DNA from: Aquatica leii
Lineage: Eukaryota; Arthropoda; Insecta; Coleoptera; Lampyridae
Direction: 5' to 3'
Length of the DNA: 64,000 nucleotides
Assembly: GCA_035610365.1 (NCBI GenBank)
Contig: CM069432.1
Location: forward strand, 174,032,035 to 174,096,034
The notes beneath the pieces are model-generated. The model saw nothing but the letters and a program-made list of their open reading frames with translations, searched no databases and was not told the origin of the DNA. Shown here in pieces: positions 58,101 to 64,000 of the stretch. How positions within the stretch are numbered: the stretch's first letter is position 1; each line of letters begins with the position of its first letter. Both the position numbers and the translations under genes were made by a program.

Positions 58101-61024
58101 TCTATTGCATTCGTGTTAAATTACATACAGAAACAAATTAAATCTTTTAAATAAATTTTTTCACTTCAAAAAATCTGATTATACACAATTTTTTAAGTTA
58201 AAATATGTTTAAAGAAGGGTAGACCCTATTTTAAATATTGCTAAGTTACAACACTGTTACAAAAGGTTTGTTAAGCTAAAATGCGTTTATGAATAGTGTT
58301 TTTTGACATTTATGCTAAAATAGGTTTGAAGAGCTCTGTAACCCAATTGTAAATTTTTATGAATACAGCTGTAAAAATTTGACAAGTCTATGTCAATCTG
58401 AAAAACGTTAGTCTATTTAAAAAGCACTCGCGTCAATACATTAAAAGTAATCACATATTTATATATTAAATAAGAATAAGTTACTTATAATCATACATAA
58501 AGACTTATTAATAACAAATACAATGACGAAGGCAAATATAGGTTAGTAAAAATGTACCGCCGAATGTTTGCAAGACAGACGGTAGCAACATTTTGACATA
58601 TACGGACTACAGCGCCACAGTTCACGAGATCCTGAAAGACGTCTACATATGGAGTAATCGTCGCGGTTTTATAGGGTGATTCAACTCGAATCCGGGTTAT
58701 TTCATGTCAAATCAACAACTGCCACAACCTTACTGTTTTAGAATACCTTTTAATTTAGTATACGTTTATGTAAATTTTATTTGTATAGGAATAAAACCAA
58801 GTTTTAATTTTTTTTGATGAACTGTTAACAAGTAACAGTAAACAGTAACAAAATGTAAAAAGTTAAGCTGCTGAAATTTTTTTAACTGCTCACAACTTAA
58901 GTTCTAATCTAAAGATACTCCTTTTAAAGCTCTTTTTAGGAGCTTGCATTTGATGATATACATTTTGATTCATATTTTTTTTATTTTCCAAATAACACAA
59001 AATTTAGGTATACTACATTTTTAAAAACTTTAAAAATTTGAAAAAGAAATATATGTTGAAAACACAATTCTTTTACATGTTCTGTAGATTTCAATTTGAG
59101 ACGAAAATGGGATCACTAATTAAATGTTTTTTTTTAATCTATGCAATTATTTGTTTTAGAATTGTTGTTAGACACTTTAATGGTGAGTCCACAGTATACA
59201 AACTTTTGGTCGTACAGATATCTGTACAGACTTTGAAGTCTGACGCAGATATTTCCACAGAATGTATGCGCAGATTTTTTATTAAATTATTTATTTTTAT
59301 TAACTACTAAAAATTCAAATTTTTCGACTATATTAAATACATTTTACAGCTTTCTATCTTCACAAATTAATGAAATTATTAAGTGGACTGTCTTGCCCCG
59401 GTTGACCCTAATAAAAAATTCGCTATTGATATATCTTTCTTCATTATATTTGTTTAAATTTTTTAATCTGTCTGAGATAGATTCTAGTTGGTAGAATTAA
59501 CGATGACAATTATTCTTTGATAATAAGATTGACTAAAAATTAATTTTGAGTTTCATTTCAACATAGATAAGTGACAATCAACTATGATATGAAAAAAGAT
59601 TAGTTCTTTCTAACTTTTGCGATACAAATTTTCGAATTGATTAAAGAAGAGCCTAGAATTTGTTATAAAATTCAGAAATTTTACATTGGGAGTATTATTT
59701 ATTTTTATTAAAATTAATTTATCAGTAGTACATCAAATTTCATTTTTGTACCAAACCAATATGATGGAACTCACGAGATAAATTCGTTTAAGATTTTAAA
59801 AAATAACTAAAATGAATATTTTTTATTAATTAGTTAATTATTTGTCCCGACAAATACGCAGACACACATGGAGACTTGCGACTTTTCTGATACACTGACA
59901 TTTGTCTGTACTGCTTTGTTGCGCAGAAAAATTCTATAGAAGTTGATGAAACTCTGTATCATGTGGAACCACCTTTAGGTCTATTTACAAACTAAGTTTA
60001 CAGTTAAGAAGTGACTTAAAATTAACTATCAAAACTTTTGTTTCCCTAAAAAAACTTACAATGCAAAATTACTAAAAAAACAAGTCAAAAGAATATAGAG
60101 AAAAATTATTTTTAACGTATCTTACTTTCCCTTCAAGATATAGAATTTTTTTCTAAAAAGAATCGTCGCAGGCCCTGCTAGATTATATCTGGAATTCATT
60201 TAAAATTATAAATCAAATATTTAATAACCTGTGAATGTTAAAATTTTTTTTTATTTGAATAAATTGTTAGGAAGAATTATCTCTTATAACAAACTGTAAA
60301 AATAATTAGAATAATTTACATATGTACAAAATTTCAGACCCATCTTCTGATGGAACCGAGAGAATATGAAAAAACCAGCTTCATACCAAATTTCAAGTTA
60401 CTAGTGCTTTTGATTAGAGATAAAGTAAAAATAAGTGTACACAGATTTAAAAAAATTATTAAAAAAATAGCCATGAATGTAAAAACAAAGTATGTAAAAG
60501 TTATCGATACAAGTAATTAAAAGCACAAATTCAAATAGAAGCTCAAGTACAAAGACAGTACGTTATTAGAGTACTATTTAAAATAAAATAATAGAATCAT
60601 AGAGAATACTGAAGAAGTTATGATGACGGTTTATAAGAATATTCTGAAAAAAAATCAAACATAAGAACAAAATAGTTTAATAATAAAAATTGCAAGTGAG
60701 TATCAATATGTGAACATTGACATGTCAGTAAAACCTCTCAAACCGAACTTGAATGTTCATAAAAGAAATGAAATACCTAACGAATATGTGTATACTTCTA
60801 GATAAATAGAAATCTATGTAGCTCTTATTTTGTATACATCTTAAATAGTTTATTAAGGTTAGGTTAATTGGTAATTAACCCATTTGTCATTTACCTGCTA
60901 ATGCTTTAATTCGAGATCTTTCAAATAGTCGTGAAGAAGAATTTCCTCCATCGTATTCGTAATCCTCAACAATCTCCTGTTGTAAAGTGGGATCCCACCG
61001 TACTATGGAAATGTCGGTCGTCAT
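24961..61024 (-). CDS. beta-Spec: Beta-spectrin (conventional), ten coding exons, 2384 aa
   Basis: Assembled from splice sites. Coding exons: 61024-60895, 56108-51564, 51509-50150, 50095-49879, 49829-49649, 49578-49528, 25930-25847, 25723-25595, 25510-25240, 25147-24961. They total 7155 nt in frame. Two N-terminal calponin-homology domains (about 52-156 and 165-274) bind actin. A long run of spectrin triple-helical repeats follows, then a basic/Ala-rich linker and a PH domain (about 2244-2353) that binds phosphoinositides. Known role: with alpha-spectrin it forms the submembrane cytoskeleton and links membrane proteins through ankyrin. The length fits conventional beta-spectrin (about 2300 aa in Drosophila) and not the much longer beta-heavy form. 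Intron 6 of this model (25931-49527) is about 23.6 kb and filled with transposons. Confidence 0.95.
25240..25510 (-). CDS. beta-Spec: Beta-spectrin PH domain, first exon
   Basis: Acceptor TTTCTTTAG at 25511-25512 and donor AAA|GTAAGT at 25239. It encodes [20 protein letters not shown], then [19 protein letters not shown] and [14 protein letters not shown]: beta strands 1-5 of the spectrin PH domain, including the K/R residues that contact inositol phosphates in known spectrin PH structures. Confidence 0.96.
25595..25723 (-). CDS. beta-Spec: Beta-spectrin linker exon before the PH domain
   Basis: Acceptor GTTCTAAG and donor ACAG|GTACTC. It encodes [20 protein letters not shown] then [12 protein letters not shown], a highly basic Ser/Arg-rich segment, and an acidic SDDEAVST. 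The [13 protein letters not shown] core is characteristic of insect beta-spectrin upstream of the PH domain. Not covered by a long open frame; found by splice sites. Confidence 0.9.
25847..25930 (-). CDS. beta-Spec: Beta-spectrin 84-bp linker exon (probable)
   Basis: First coding piece after the giant intron: acceptor TTTTGGTAG (weak pyrimidine tract) and donor ACTA|GTAAGT. Twenty-eight codons in phase 1-1 read [16 protein letters not shown], then [11 protein letters not shown]. Both junction codons are compatible with neighbours with or without this exon, so it could be a cassette. The acceptor is the least certain of the model. Confidence 0.6.
26697..27470 (+). pseudogene. Errantivirus-like gag remnant
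   Basis: Starts [15 protein letters not shown], followed by a P-V-F-D-G-K-E-x-Q-L-N-A-F segment, the family pattern at the N-terminus of 17.6/297-type gag. It decays through several frame changes. A Gln/Asn-rich region follows near 27290-27400. No zinc knuckle is seen, as is usual in this group. Confidence 0.65.
27476..27963 (+). pseudogene. Errantivirus-like protease segment
   Basis: Two overlapping frames (27476-27658 and 27633-27881) cover the gag-pol border. The second contains a retroviral-type aspartic protease site near 27690 in which the usual D-S/T-G reads D-E-G followed by S-E-I-N-I-I, so the active-site motif is altered. The sequence carries on (T-L-I-G-I-R-D-V) to the point where the nested Gypsy LTR begins. 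Confidence 0.7.
27964..28508 (-). repeat. Nested Gypsy LTR (3' LTR for the minus strand)
   Basis: 545 bp, matching 30685-31229 with one substitution seen. On the minus strand it is preceded by a CAGAATGGCCG purine-biased stretch in place of a clean polypurine tract. Confidence 0.92.
28705..28846. repeat. Tandem repeat, three units of 47-48 bp
   Basis: Units start at 28705, 28753 and 28800 with C-C-T(C/T)ATC(A/T)GG and share ACAAACCAGGAT(C/A)AACACA and AGCGGCACAA. They differ at a few positions. They lie inside the nested Gypsy, close to its 3' LTR on the minus strand. Confidence 0.9.
28755..29440 (-). pseudogene. Nested Gypsy pol remnant: RNase H
   Basis: The frame at 29343-29119 carries the RNase H segment [20 protein letters not shown], then [20 protein letters not shown] and [11 protein letters not shown]. 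This matches the Ty3/Gypsy RNase H core (S-R-K/R-T and Y-x-x-x-E-x-E-x-L-A). A second frame at 29024-28755 ([12 protein letters not shown]) is the linker after RNase H. RT upstream and integrase downstream are missing, so the pol gene has been cut at both ends. Confidence 0.75.
29441..30684 (-). other. 5' internal region of the nested Gypsy, no intact gene
   Basis: Between the 5' LTR on the minus strand and the RNase H remnant. Around 30080-30290 the base composition is more GC-rich and a frame on the minus strand reads [21 protein letters not shown], possibly gag-derived but not identifiable. The first bases after the LTR (minus strand: TCAGAAGTGGGATAAGG) are the expected primer-site position, but I do not recognise the tRNA. 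Confidence 0.45.
30685..31229 (-). repeat. Nested Gypsy LTR (5' LTR for the minus strand)
   Basis: 545 bp with the same ends as 27964-28508 and adjoining the second TATA target copy. Confidence 0.92.
31230..32024 (+). pseudogene. Errantivirus-like reverse transcriptase, internally deleted
   Basis: The frame 31503-32024 begins in the region before RT and reaches the finger/palm motifs: [10 protein letters not shown], then [27 protein letters not shown] (catalytic-D region, normally L-D-L-x-S-G-Y/F-H-Q) and [20 protein letters not shown]. The segment that should precede R-M-V-I-D-Y (the S-P-W-x-S-P-x-x-x-V-x-K-K block) and everything from the Y-x-D-D box onward are missing. The frame then runs almost directly into integrase, so a large in-gene deletion removed the active site and RNase H. 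Confidence 0.8.
31996..32600 (+). pseudogene. Errantivirus-like integrase remnant
   Basis: 31996-32202 carries the HHCC zinc-binding segment (H-R-G-I-N-E-T-H ... [10 protein letters not shown]) fused by deletion to the RT piece. The catalytic core after it (T-M-V-D-A-F near 32250, the R-F-N-S-T-L-L segment near 32420) is broken by stops and frame shifts. Confidence 0.7.
32632..33003 (+). pseudogene. Errantivirus-like integrase C-terminal tail
   Basis: A 123-codon lysine- and asparagine-rich frame with the pattern typical of the C-terminal end of 17.6/297-type pol: repeated helices [10 protein letters not shown], then [16 protein letters not shown] and a late K-N-K-R-N-K-L run. It overlaps the start of the env-like frame, as in related elements. 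Confidence 0.6.
32912..33094 (+). pseudogene. Env-like N-terminal fragment
   Basis: A 60-codon frame overlapping the end of pol, opening with a hydrophobic signal-peptide-like stretch and followed by a G-Y-T-V-V-P motif that begins the mature envelope in several errantivirus-type elements. It stops at 33094, where similarity ends. The remaining envelope-like sequence appears about 9 kb further on (42184). Non-functional fragment. Confidence 0.55.
33095..33963. other. AT-rich stretch with no recognisable feature
   Basis: Between the broken env-like frame and the inverted THAP fragment. There is no coding frame and I could not find transposon termini here. Confidence 0.4.
33964..34365 (-). pseudogene. 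THAP zinc-finger domain fragment (P-type transposase N-terminus)
   Basis: On the minus strand the frame from about 34308 reads [15 protein letters not shown], then F-F-R-F-P and C-A-E-H-F, with an N-A-V-P-L close. This is the C2CH signature of a THAP DNA-binding domain (C-x4-C ... C-x2-H, then the A-V-P motif). The domain belongs at the N-terminus of P-element-type transposases, and the rest of such a protein begins 100 bp away but on the opposite strand. Either a local inversion or a second broken copy. Confidence 0.8.
34470..36028 (+). pseudogene. P-type (THAP9-like) transposase remnant
   Basis: A series of frames in family order. 34480-34600 has [17 protein letters not shown]. 34617-34860 has [20 protein letters not shown] (catalytic-D region) and [14 protein letters not shown]. 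35014-35271 has the helical spacer [20 protein letters not shown]. About 35310-35530 has [20 protein letters not shown] (the D-x-x-E catalytic pair). 35640-36028 is the C-terminal A-G-Y-V-V-H-K segment. Stops at several junctions make it non-functional. It is a different lineage from the intact copy at 37897, which lacks the N-Q-D-P-L-E-N wording. Confidence 0.85.
36120..36185 (-). repeat. Possible non-LTR retrotransposon 3' tail
   Basis: On the minus strand: ATTGTAAATTGGGCG, TTTT, GCCCGTAAAAT, then ATAAATAAATAAATG. A short GGGCG/GCCC hairpin followed by an A/T-rich short tandem tail is a common 3' end of insect LINE-like elements. No coding remnant is attached, so this is a suggestion. Confidence 0.35.
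36186..37509. other. Gene-free AT-rich stretch
   Basis: Open frames at 36556-36756 (+) and 37053-37241 (-) show no recognisable domain or composition. No termini of the flanking P-type elements could be fixed within it. Confidence 0.4.
37897..40954 (+). CDS. Intact P-like transposase with THAP domain (893 aa, four exons)
   Basis: Exons 37897-37958, 38079-38347, 38551-38876 and 38930-40954 have GT-AG junctions and sum to 2682 nt without a stop. The N-terminus is a THAP finger (C6, C9, C51, H54, and an A-V-P-S motif near residue 82) that would bind the element's DNA. A basic leucine-rich coiled coil (about 165-208) should dimerise. The RNase H-like core has D315 ([10 protein letters not shown]), D406 ([10 protein letters not shown]), and D644/E647 ([10 protein letters not shown]), matching the D-D-D/E set and the D-x-x-E spacing of Drosophila P transposase. 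D221-D222 of the relic numbering aside, the [12 protein letters not shown] motif precedes the GTP-binding-type insertion. The four-exon layout also matches the P element. A conserved C-terminal cysteine pair (C-P-I-C) follows. A cut-and-paste transposase; activity is inferred, not shown. Confidence 0.9.
40978..41165 (+). repeat. Nested inverted repeats just after the P-like transposase gene
   Basis: Outer arms 40987-41018 and 41127-41158 pair at 30 of 32 positions (left starts TCTTCTCAACTTTTTATTTT). Inside is a smaller stem: GGTCTA and CAAAC (41035-41050) against GTTTG and TAGACC (41064-41074). It begins about 30 bp after the stop codon, so the transposase mRNA 3' end could fold on itself. 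Known P elements carry internal inverted repeats, but near their tips, so function is open. Confidence 0.8.
41166..41976 (+). other. 3' non-coding part of the P-like element
   Basis: AT-rich, no coding frame. It lies between the nested inverted repeat and the right subterminal repeat. Confidence 0.4.
42184..43050 (+). pseudogene. Envelope-like remnant of an errantivirus-type element
   Basis: Frames 42204-42518 and 42531-42842, separated by a frame change, resemble the errantivirus/baculovirus-F type envelope: a hydrophilic N-terminal part, a basic cleavage-site-like motif (R-N-K-R-S, near 42470), a following hydrophobic stretch, then a long heptad-like Asn/Ile-rich helix ([11 protein letters not shown]). 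More C-terminal frames are visible to about 43050 (F-P-V-M-E-D-N), where a mariner begins. Probably the separated continuation of the env start at 32912-33094. Broken, with several stops. Confidence 0.65.
43065..43965 (-). mobile_element. mariner transposon, degraded
   Basis: Minus-strand transposase from about 43925 down to 43137. The left boundary sequence GGAAACTAAGGTCCGTTTACTT resembles insect mariner ends, but the right end could not be matched to it, so the termini are approximate. Confidence 0.7.
43137..43926 (-). pseudogene. mariner transposase (D,D34D type), broken
   Basis: The N-terminal part (M-F-K-T-I-E-Q, then [11 protein letters not shown], the helix-turn-helix region) is interrupted by stops and a frame change. 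The C-terminal 167 codons (43640-43137) carry the catalytic motifs: [19 protein letters not shown] and YSPDLAP. Immediately after the last one, the usual segment that separates S-P-D-L-A-P from the K-E-F-L-G-G-K-R-F block is shortened by an in-frame deletion of about ten residues. The end [20 protein letters not shown] is the normal C-terminus. Confidence 0.88.
43966..45690. other. Unassigned stretch with scattered coding-like debris
   Basis: Around 44100-44800 short frames (for example [14 protein letters not shown] near 44330 and [16 protein letters not shown] near 44765) suggest an old protein-coding element that I cannot identify. Near 45540-45660 there are repeated CACGTGA/AACACGTC motifs and an abrupt GTTTGCTGGG that could be a transposon tip, but no partner end was found. 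Confidence 0.35.
45690..46940 (+). pseudogene. piggyBac-type transposase, degraded
   Basis: Successive frames in piggyBac order: a S-I-D-E-K-M-V segment near 45930 (first catalytic D), R-F-G-F-K-L-W near 45995, Y-K-L-I-H-I-L near 46170, then 46354-46611 with [31 protein letters not shown] (the conserved Y-N-x-x-M-G-x-V-D motif) and YRIKVRDN. The next frame (46563-46817) has [11 protein letters not shown], and a cysteine/histidine finger at the C-terminus (C-Q-N-K, then [10 protein letters not shown] near 46835). Stops and shifts throughout. Possibly related to the fragment at 4286. Confidence 0.85.
46941..47882. other. AT-rich stretch, nothing recognisable
   Basis: A serine/aspartate-rich frame near 47150-47210 ([10 protein letters not shown]) might be a scrap of an acidic transposase N-terminus, but it is too short to assign. 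No other feature. Confidence 0.35.
47883..48280 (-). mobile_element. pogo/Tigger deletion derivative
   Basis: 398 bp with inverted ends CAGTAGACTCTCAATTGTCC (left) and CAGTCGGCTCTCGTTTATCC (right, inwards), the standard Tigger/pogo terminus. TA precedes the left end; the right flank is AA, so the TA duplication is damaged. On the minus strand at 48071 a frame starts [10 protein letters not shown], exactly the start of a Tigger-type transposase (CENP-B N-terminal domain), and then loses similarity. This is therefore a deletion product of an autonomous element, not a de novo MITE. Confidence 0.88.
48281..49527 (-). other. Proximal part of the giant beta-spectrin intron
   Basis: AT-rich with no transposon fragment that I recognise and no coding frame. 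It ends at the GTAATC donor of the 51-bp micro-exon. Confidence 0.5.
49528..49578 (-). CDS. beta-Spec: Beta-spectrin 51-bp micro-exon
   Basis: Bounded by ACAAATGCAG and GAAG|GTAATC. It is exactly 17 codons in phase 1-1, reading [17 protein letters not shown], so it can be skipped or included without a frame change. It lies just before the giant intron. Basic and serine-rich, similar to spectrin linker sequence. Confidence 0.75.
49649..49829 (-). CDS. beta-Spec: Beta-spectrin exon, charged and Ala-rich linker
   Basis: Acceptor TTGTCTTAG and donor CCAG|GTAAGT. It continues [11 protein letters not shown] into a dense run of Arg/Glu, then an alanine-rich segment (about fifteen Ala in two blocks) and a short acidic tail (AMAEEQPG). 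It links the repeat rod to the PH-containing tail. Confidence 0.93.
49879..50095 (-). CDS. beta-Spec: Beta-spectrin exon, last (partial) repeat
   Basis: Acceptor TTTTTGCAG; donor CACT|GTGAGT. It reads in phase from ...W-E-E-R into [20 protein letters not shown], then [19 protein letters not shown], and ends ALERLTT. This is the partial final repeat that pairs with alpha-spectrin at the tetramer site in known spectrins. The exon lies outside the longest open frames and was found by splice-site reading. Confidence 0.93.
50150..51509 (-). CDS. beta-Spec: Beta-spectrin exon, distal spectrin repeats
   Basis: Acceptor TTGTTTTAG at 51510-51511; donor ACG|GTAAG at 50149. Codes about residues 1559-2012. 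It joins in phase (V-D-E-G + H-E-D-S-A-E-F-G) and contains further repeats such as [19 protein letters not shown] and [20 protein letters not shown]. By position along the protein this covers the ankyrin-binding and later repeats. Confidence 0.96.
51564..56108 (-). CDS. beta-Spec: Beta-spectrin exon with CH domains and most spectrin repeats (4545 bp)
   Basis: Acceptor TTATTCCAG at 56109-56110; donor GAAG|GTAAG at 51563. Encodes residues 44-1558. CH1 starts at [20 protein letters not shown] and CH2 at [19 protein letters not shown]. Regular spectrin repeats of about 106 residues follow, with recurring W-I/D-x-K, L-x-x-R and H-x-x-L-x-x-E patterns, for example [20 protein letters not shown]. 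It is one uninterrupted exon free of stops, which shows the locus is under constraint despite the surrounding transposons. Confidence 0.97.
56109..60894 (-). other. beta-Spec: First coding intron of beta-spectrin
   Basis: 4786-bp intron between the N-terminal exon and the CH-domain exon: donor GTAAATGAC at 60894, acceptor TTATTCCAG at 56109. It contains the pogo-type MITE at 56751-57349 and otherwise AT-rich sequence. Three clusters of short thymidine-rich runs are present but there is no further coding potential. Confidence 0.85.
56751..57349. mobile_element. pogo/Tigger-type MITE with TA duplication
   Basis: 599 bp starting CAGTCGAACTCCTATATAG and ending, read inwards, CAGTCGGACCTCCATTCAA, flanked by TA on both sides (56749-56750 and 57350-57351). 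Subterminal parts repeat the theme ATCATTATATAG / ATCACTAAATAG. No coding frame. Sequence differs from the Tigger derivative at 47883, so it is a separate family. Confidence 0.88.
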
Positions 61025-61065
61025 TTTTTGATATCCACCAGCTTTAATCAGCCGGATTTAGTTAC
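60895..61065 (-). CDS. beta-Spec: Beta-spectrin first coding exon
   Basis: The exon opens at 61065 after a TTTATTTCAG acceptor, so there is a 5' untranslated exon upstream. The ATG is at 61024; the first residues are [20 protein letters not shown], followed by a Y-E-Y-D-G-G segment and ending R-S-R-I-K-A-L-A. The donor CAG|GTAAAT is at 60894. The reading continues in phase into the next exon as A-D-E-R-E, which is the strongly conserved spectrin sequence before the first CH domain. Confidence 0.93.
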
Positions 61066-62798
61066 CTGAAATAAAAAATACATTACACATGCTACACAAT
61101 CATTTAGCCGAAAAATCCACAGAAAATCGATTTTTTAAAAAGATAAGTCTGGCGCCCCACAGTCCTGACCTTCCCCACCATAGGCTTGTCTGCTACTGCT
61201 GCAGAAAACGACGCAAACGCGGATCTCCAAAGAGAAATTTAATTAGGTCAGACGAAAATTCTCCCACTACTGAATAAAAAAAATCTAATTTTAATAAAAT
61301 CTAAAAAAACCGAGGCAATTTTGTACAAGTTTAAATTATTATTTTCGTATGTGGTTATAAACGAGGTCGATTATAGTTGAAGGACAATGACACGTCGGTG
61401 ATGTAATCGGGAAGATTTAATTTACTTTAGTTCTCGTATCTTGAAATTAGTTGTCGTATGTCGAGGAAGGATTAATTTTATTGCAAATAAATAATCACGT
61501 TGCCCACATTGCATCCCTATTACTTTAACAATACAAAACAAAGTGCGGTTATCAGCAAACGTGTATTGTTATATAATACCAGGACATTTACCCCCACCTT
61601 AAATAAAAACAATGACTCAGATGTACATCACTTGTATTTATAGAATTCTTTTTAAATGCACTGGTGCTCTACTAAGTTCATACACTGCCCTAAGTAACAC
61701 AAAAAAAGTTTTTTTTATTCTCCCAATAATCACACTTATAAATAAATACCCATTTCCTGTGATAATCAACACCCTTCTAATTAACGGTACACAAACAACT
61801 CGTAAACAAAAAGAAACGAAATAAAAATATAGGCTGTACCACTATCCCACAAAATTTGGTGAAAAGATTTAATTAATAACGTAAGGTAAGACTTAGAAAC
61901 AAACGAATAAATAGGGTTACGCCTATTGGTCGGCCATGTTTATGAAAACTTATCAATAAAATCGTTAACAATGTAACTTAACCACTAGTTAAATACCTTA
62001 AGTGTCAAATAATTAAATAAATAATAACCACACAGCACACTCTAATCTACTAAAAACGCTTTCGATCAACTAAATTCGATTCAATACATAAACGAACGAG
62101 CGCCATCACTAAACCCGACAACCTCTATGCCGACAACTATGATCCGGTATGTACTCTGGCATAGGATACGTAACGCGCAGAATCCCAAAACGTCATTTTA
62201 ATCAACTTCATTGTCAAATTATGTAATAGTTTTGTTAAACAAACTTTATTACCATAATTTGTTTAATCGTGTAGAAATCGATTTTAATTCTTAAATTTTT
62301 TTAAACTAAAATTTAACAAAAACGTTTTTTATAAGTTATAGGTTGTTTAAATTAAATTACCTAATTTATCACGTAAGACGTTTATGCAAATGCTTAAACA
62401 TAATATTTATTTAAATTATCCAAACAAAATTTGTAGAAAATAAATTCTGCTAGAATATTGAATCTACAATAATATTCTGTTTATTTTATGGTTTCTTACA
62501 AAACTGCATTTTGTTGCAATTTGGCAACGCCGCATTATTTATCATGTTCTACTTATAGAAATACCGTAATATTTTGAGATTCTTTTAGACTATATTTTGG
62601 GTGTGCTTTCAGTCGTGTACAGTGTTTTAATACAAGCTTAATTGATCCTTTTTAGGTAAAATCTATGGGTAAAATTAATTTTGTAATGTTATTTTCCAAC
62701 GCAGATGGCGCTGAGCAAGGGAGCACATAAAGGAGCATACTTACCCTTAATTTTTTAAATATATTATATTTTGGTCTACCGTACTGTTTATACTGGAC
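61066..62798. other. Shared 5' region between beta-spectrin and the divergent small gene
   Basis: Contains the upstream intron of the beta-spectrin 5' untranslated region: the acceptor TTTATTTCAG lies at 61066-61067 on the minus strand. The best upstream donor candidate that I see on the minus strand is GTAAGTATGC at about 62745, which would put the first exon very close to the start of the plus-strand gene. No TATA box can be fixed. The open frames at 61089-61277 and 61612-61824 are not supported. Confidence 0.4.
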
Positions 62799-63512
62799 AT
62801 GGAACGTCAACAACAAAGACATCATAACTATAATAGGCGTGAACCAATTGTCGAAGATTTAAGGGACAAACTGAATCGAATGCGTTTAGAGAAATCAAGC
62901 AATCCCGATAAAGGCTAGCAAATATAATTTATGCGGCCGTAAAGTATATCATTATTTTTAGATGAAAAAGATGTAAAGCTTCCACCACCAGATCCTGCAT
63001 ACAATTTTCTTAAAGATCCTTTACGTGGTGACATTGTTCACAAGAAACATAATAAGCAAGAAACAAAACGTATAGATGAATCAAAATCAAAAGGAGTTAG
63101 AGAATATTTAAAGCAACCTATTAATATTAATGTAGAGATATCGAGTGAATCGGGTGAACGTAAATGTACACTGGATGAATCAAAAATTGTGGAAATTTGT
63201 GTTCTTAATAGAGAATATCCGAAGAGGCCACAGTTTAGAAGAACACCAGGAGAATTTTACCAACACTACAATAAGAAAAATAACACATTATTTACAAGTT
63301 CAAATAACAATTCAAATTACTTGGTCACAAAAATTGTGGAAAATCTGCACAATGATAAGGAAGGCACCAAATCAAATACTAATAATACCACAAAATGCAC
63401 CGTAAAAAAAAATGTTAAATTCAACTGCAAAAATGAAGCATGTATTAGCAACTCGCATGAAAACACAAGTGCAGTGGAAACTTCTAAGCAAATAGAACTT
63501 GACAAAAACTAA
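62799..63512 (+). CDS. Small spliced gene of unknown function (about 221 aa)
   Basis: Exon 1 62799-62913 starts MERQQQRHHNYNRREPIVED and ends ...S-S-N-P-D-K. Exon 2 62962-63512 starts D-E-K-D-V-K-L-P-P-P-D-P and runs to the TAA at 63510-63512. The 48-bp gap contains an in-frame TAG and ends in TTTTTAG, and reading across it preserves the frame (GAT junction codon). However, the 5' splice site reads AAAG|GCTAGC instead of GT. The protein is hydrophilic and rich in Lys, Asn, Glu and Ser. It has a conserved-looking core (ICVLNREYPKRPQFRRTPGE) and a low-complexity Asn/Ser tail. I do not recognise a domain, signal peptide or membrane segment. It is divergent from beta-spectrin and could share its promoter region. 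Confidence 0.6.
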
Positions 63513-64000
63513 ATTAATTTTTTTTCACTTAAATATGTATTTATTTATTTATACACTATATGATTACTGTTATGTGTTTATTCATGTTTGTTAAGTTTTG
63601 CTTTAATGTACACCGACAAATACAGTTTTGTAACTAATCCATACAATAGTTTTTGTATGTATTAACATAAAAAGGTCAATTTTGGTATACAAATAGTATT
63701 TGGGTGAACTTCGTGTATGTTTTTTTTTTCTAAGTATTAAACTAACATCGCAAACATCAATGTTCGTTTGTTAGTGTAGTTACGTAAAAACTCTATTTTT
63801 ATTTAAAAAAAAAGTAATTTTACGGAAGAAACCACAAAAAACAATGTACGTTACTCTCGTCAAAAGTTACATAGTATAAAAGGTCGTTTGTAACGTTAAT
63901 AGTTTAGTAAAAGTTTAACATCGTTCCATTAATGTCTTCGTTCACATTCAAGTATTGTAGAGGCTAATTATTTACTATAAATAAAATGCTCTGTCGAATT
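63513..64000 (+). other. 3' flank of the small gene
   Basis: AT-rich, probably the 3' untranslated region and beyond. T-rich runs and scattered ATTTATTTA strings occur near 63535. No other feature seen. Confidence 0.4.

Noticed and set aside
58640..58740. tRNA-like B-box (CTCGAATCC)
   Set aside because: No A-box at the right distance and no cloverleaf can be drawn.

Overview
The window looks like AT-rich insect genomic DNA. It has spliced eukaryotic genes with short GT-AG introns, one very conserved animal cytoskeletal gene, and a dense mix of insect-type transposable elements: hAT, P-like, mariner, pogo/Tigger, piggyBac, Gypsy, errantivirus-like Gypsy and BEL/Pao. The species cannot be fixed from sequence alone; a holometabolous insect such as a beetle is my guess. 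I see no bacterial gene organisation, CRISPR array, rRNA or tRNA.

The main host gene is conventional beta-spectrin on the minus strand, from the ATG at 61024 to the stop at 24961. I can assemble ten coding exons by splice sites and reading phase. They sum to 7155 nt (2384 codons plus stop) with every junction in frame: two calponin-homology domains, the spectrin repeats, a charged and Ala-rich linker, and a C-terminal PH domain. The gene has a roughly 23.6 kb intron (25931-49527) made almost wholly of transposable elements, and a 4.8 kb first coding intron carrying a pogo-type MITE. A second, small, lysine- and asparagine-rich gene of unknown function lies head-to-head with it on the plus strand (62799-63512).

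1-24 kb is intergenic transposon territory downstream of beta-spectrin. It holds: a DNA-transposon family with CCCAA termini (1810-3335, again inverted at 13474-15134, and a fragment at 17754-17960); a piggyBac scrap; a ZMYM1-like hAT element with a clean 8-bp target duplication (4579-7957); a young Gypsy element with two identical 177-bp LTRs and a GACTA target duplication (8189-12850); and broken BEL/Pao sequence (12.9-24.0 kb) interrupted by at least three DNA transposons, one inside another.

26-49 kb is the giant beta-spectrin intron. An errantivirus-like Gypsy remnant (26080-33094) is interrupted by a nearly complete nested Gypsy on the other strand (27964-31229, 545-bp LTRs). Its envelope-like part seems to resume about 9 kb away at 42184, beyond two P-type elements. 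The first P-type element is a wreck with its THAP domain inverted (33964-36028). The second (about 37510-42118) carries an apparently intact four-exon transposase of 893 codons with a THAP finger, a coiled coil and a full D-D-D/E catalytic set. A mariner, a degraded piggyBac and a pogo/Tigger deletion derivative follow.

The most interesting objects are the intact P-like transposon, the near-perfect 134-bp palindrome inside the CCCAA-family element, and the transposon-filled spectrin intron.
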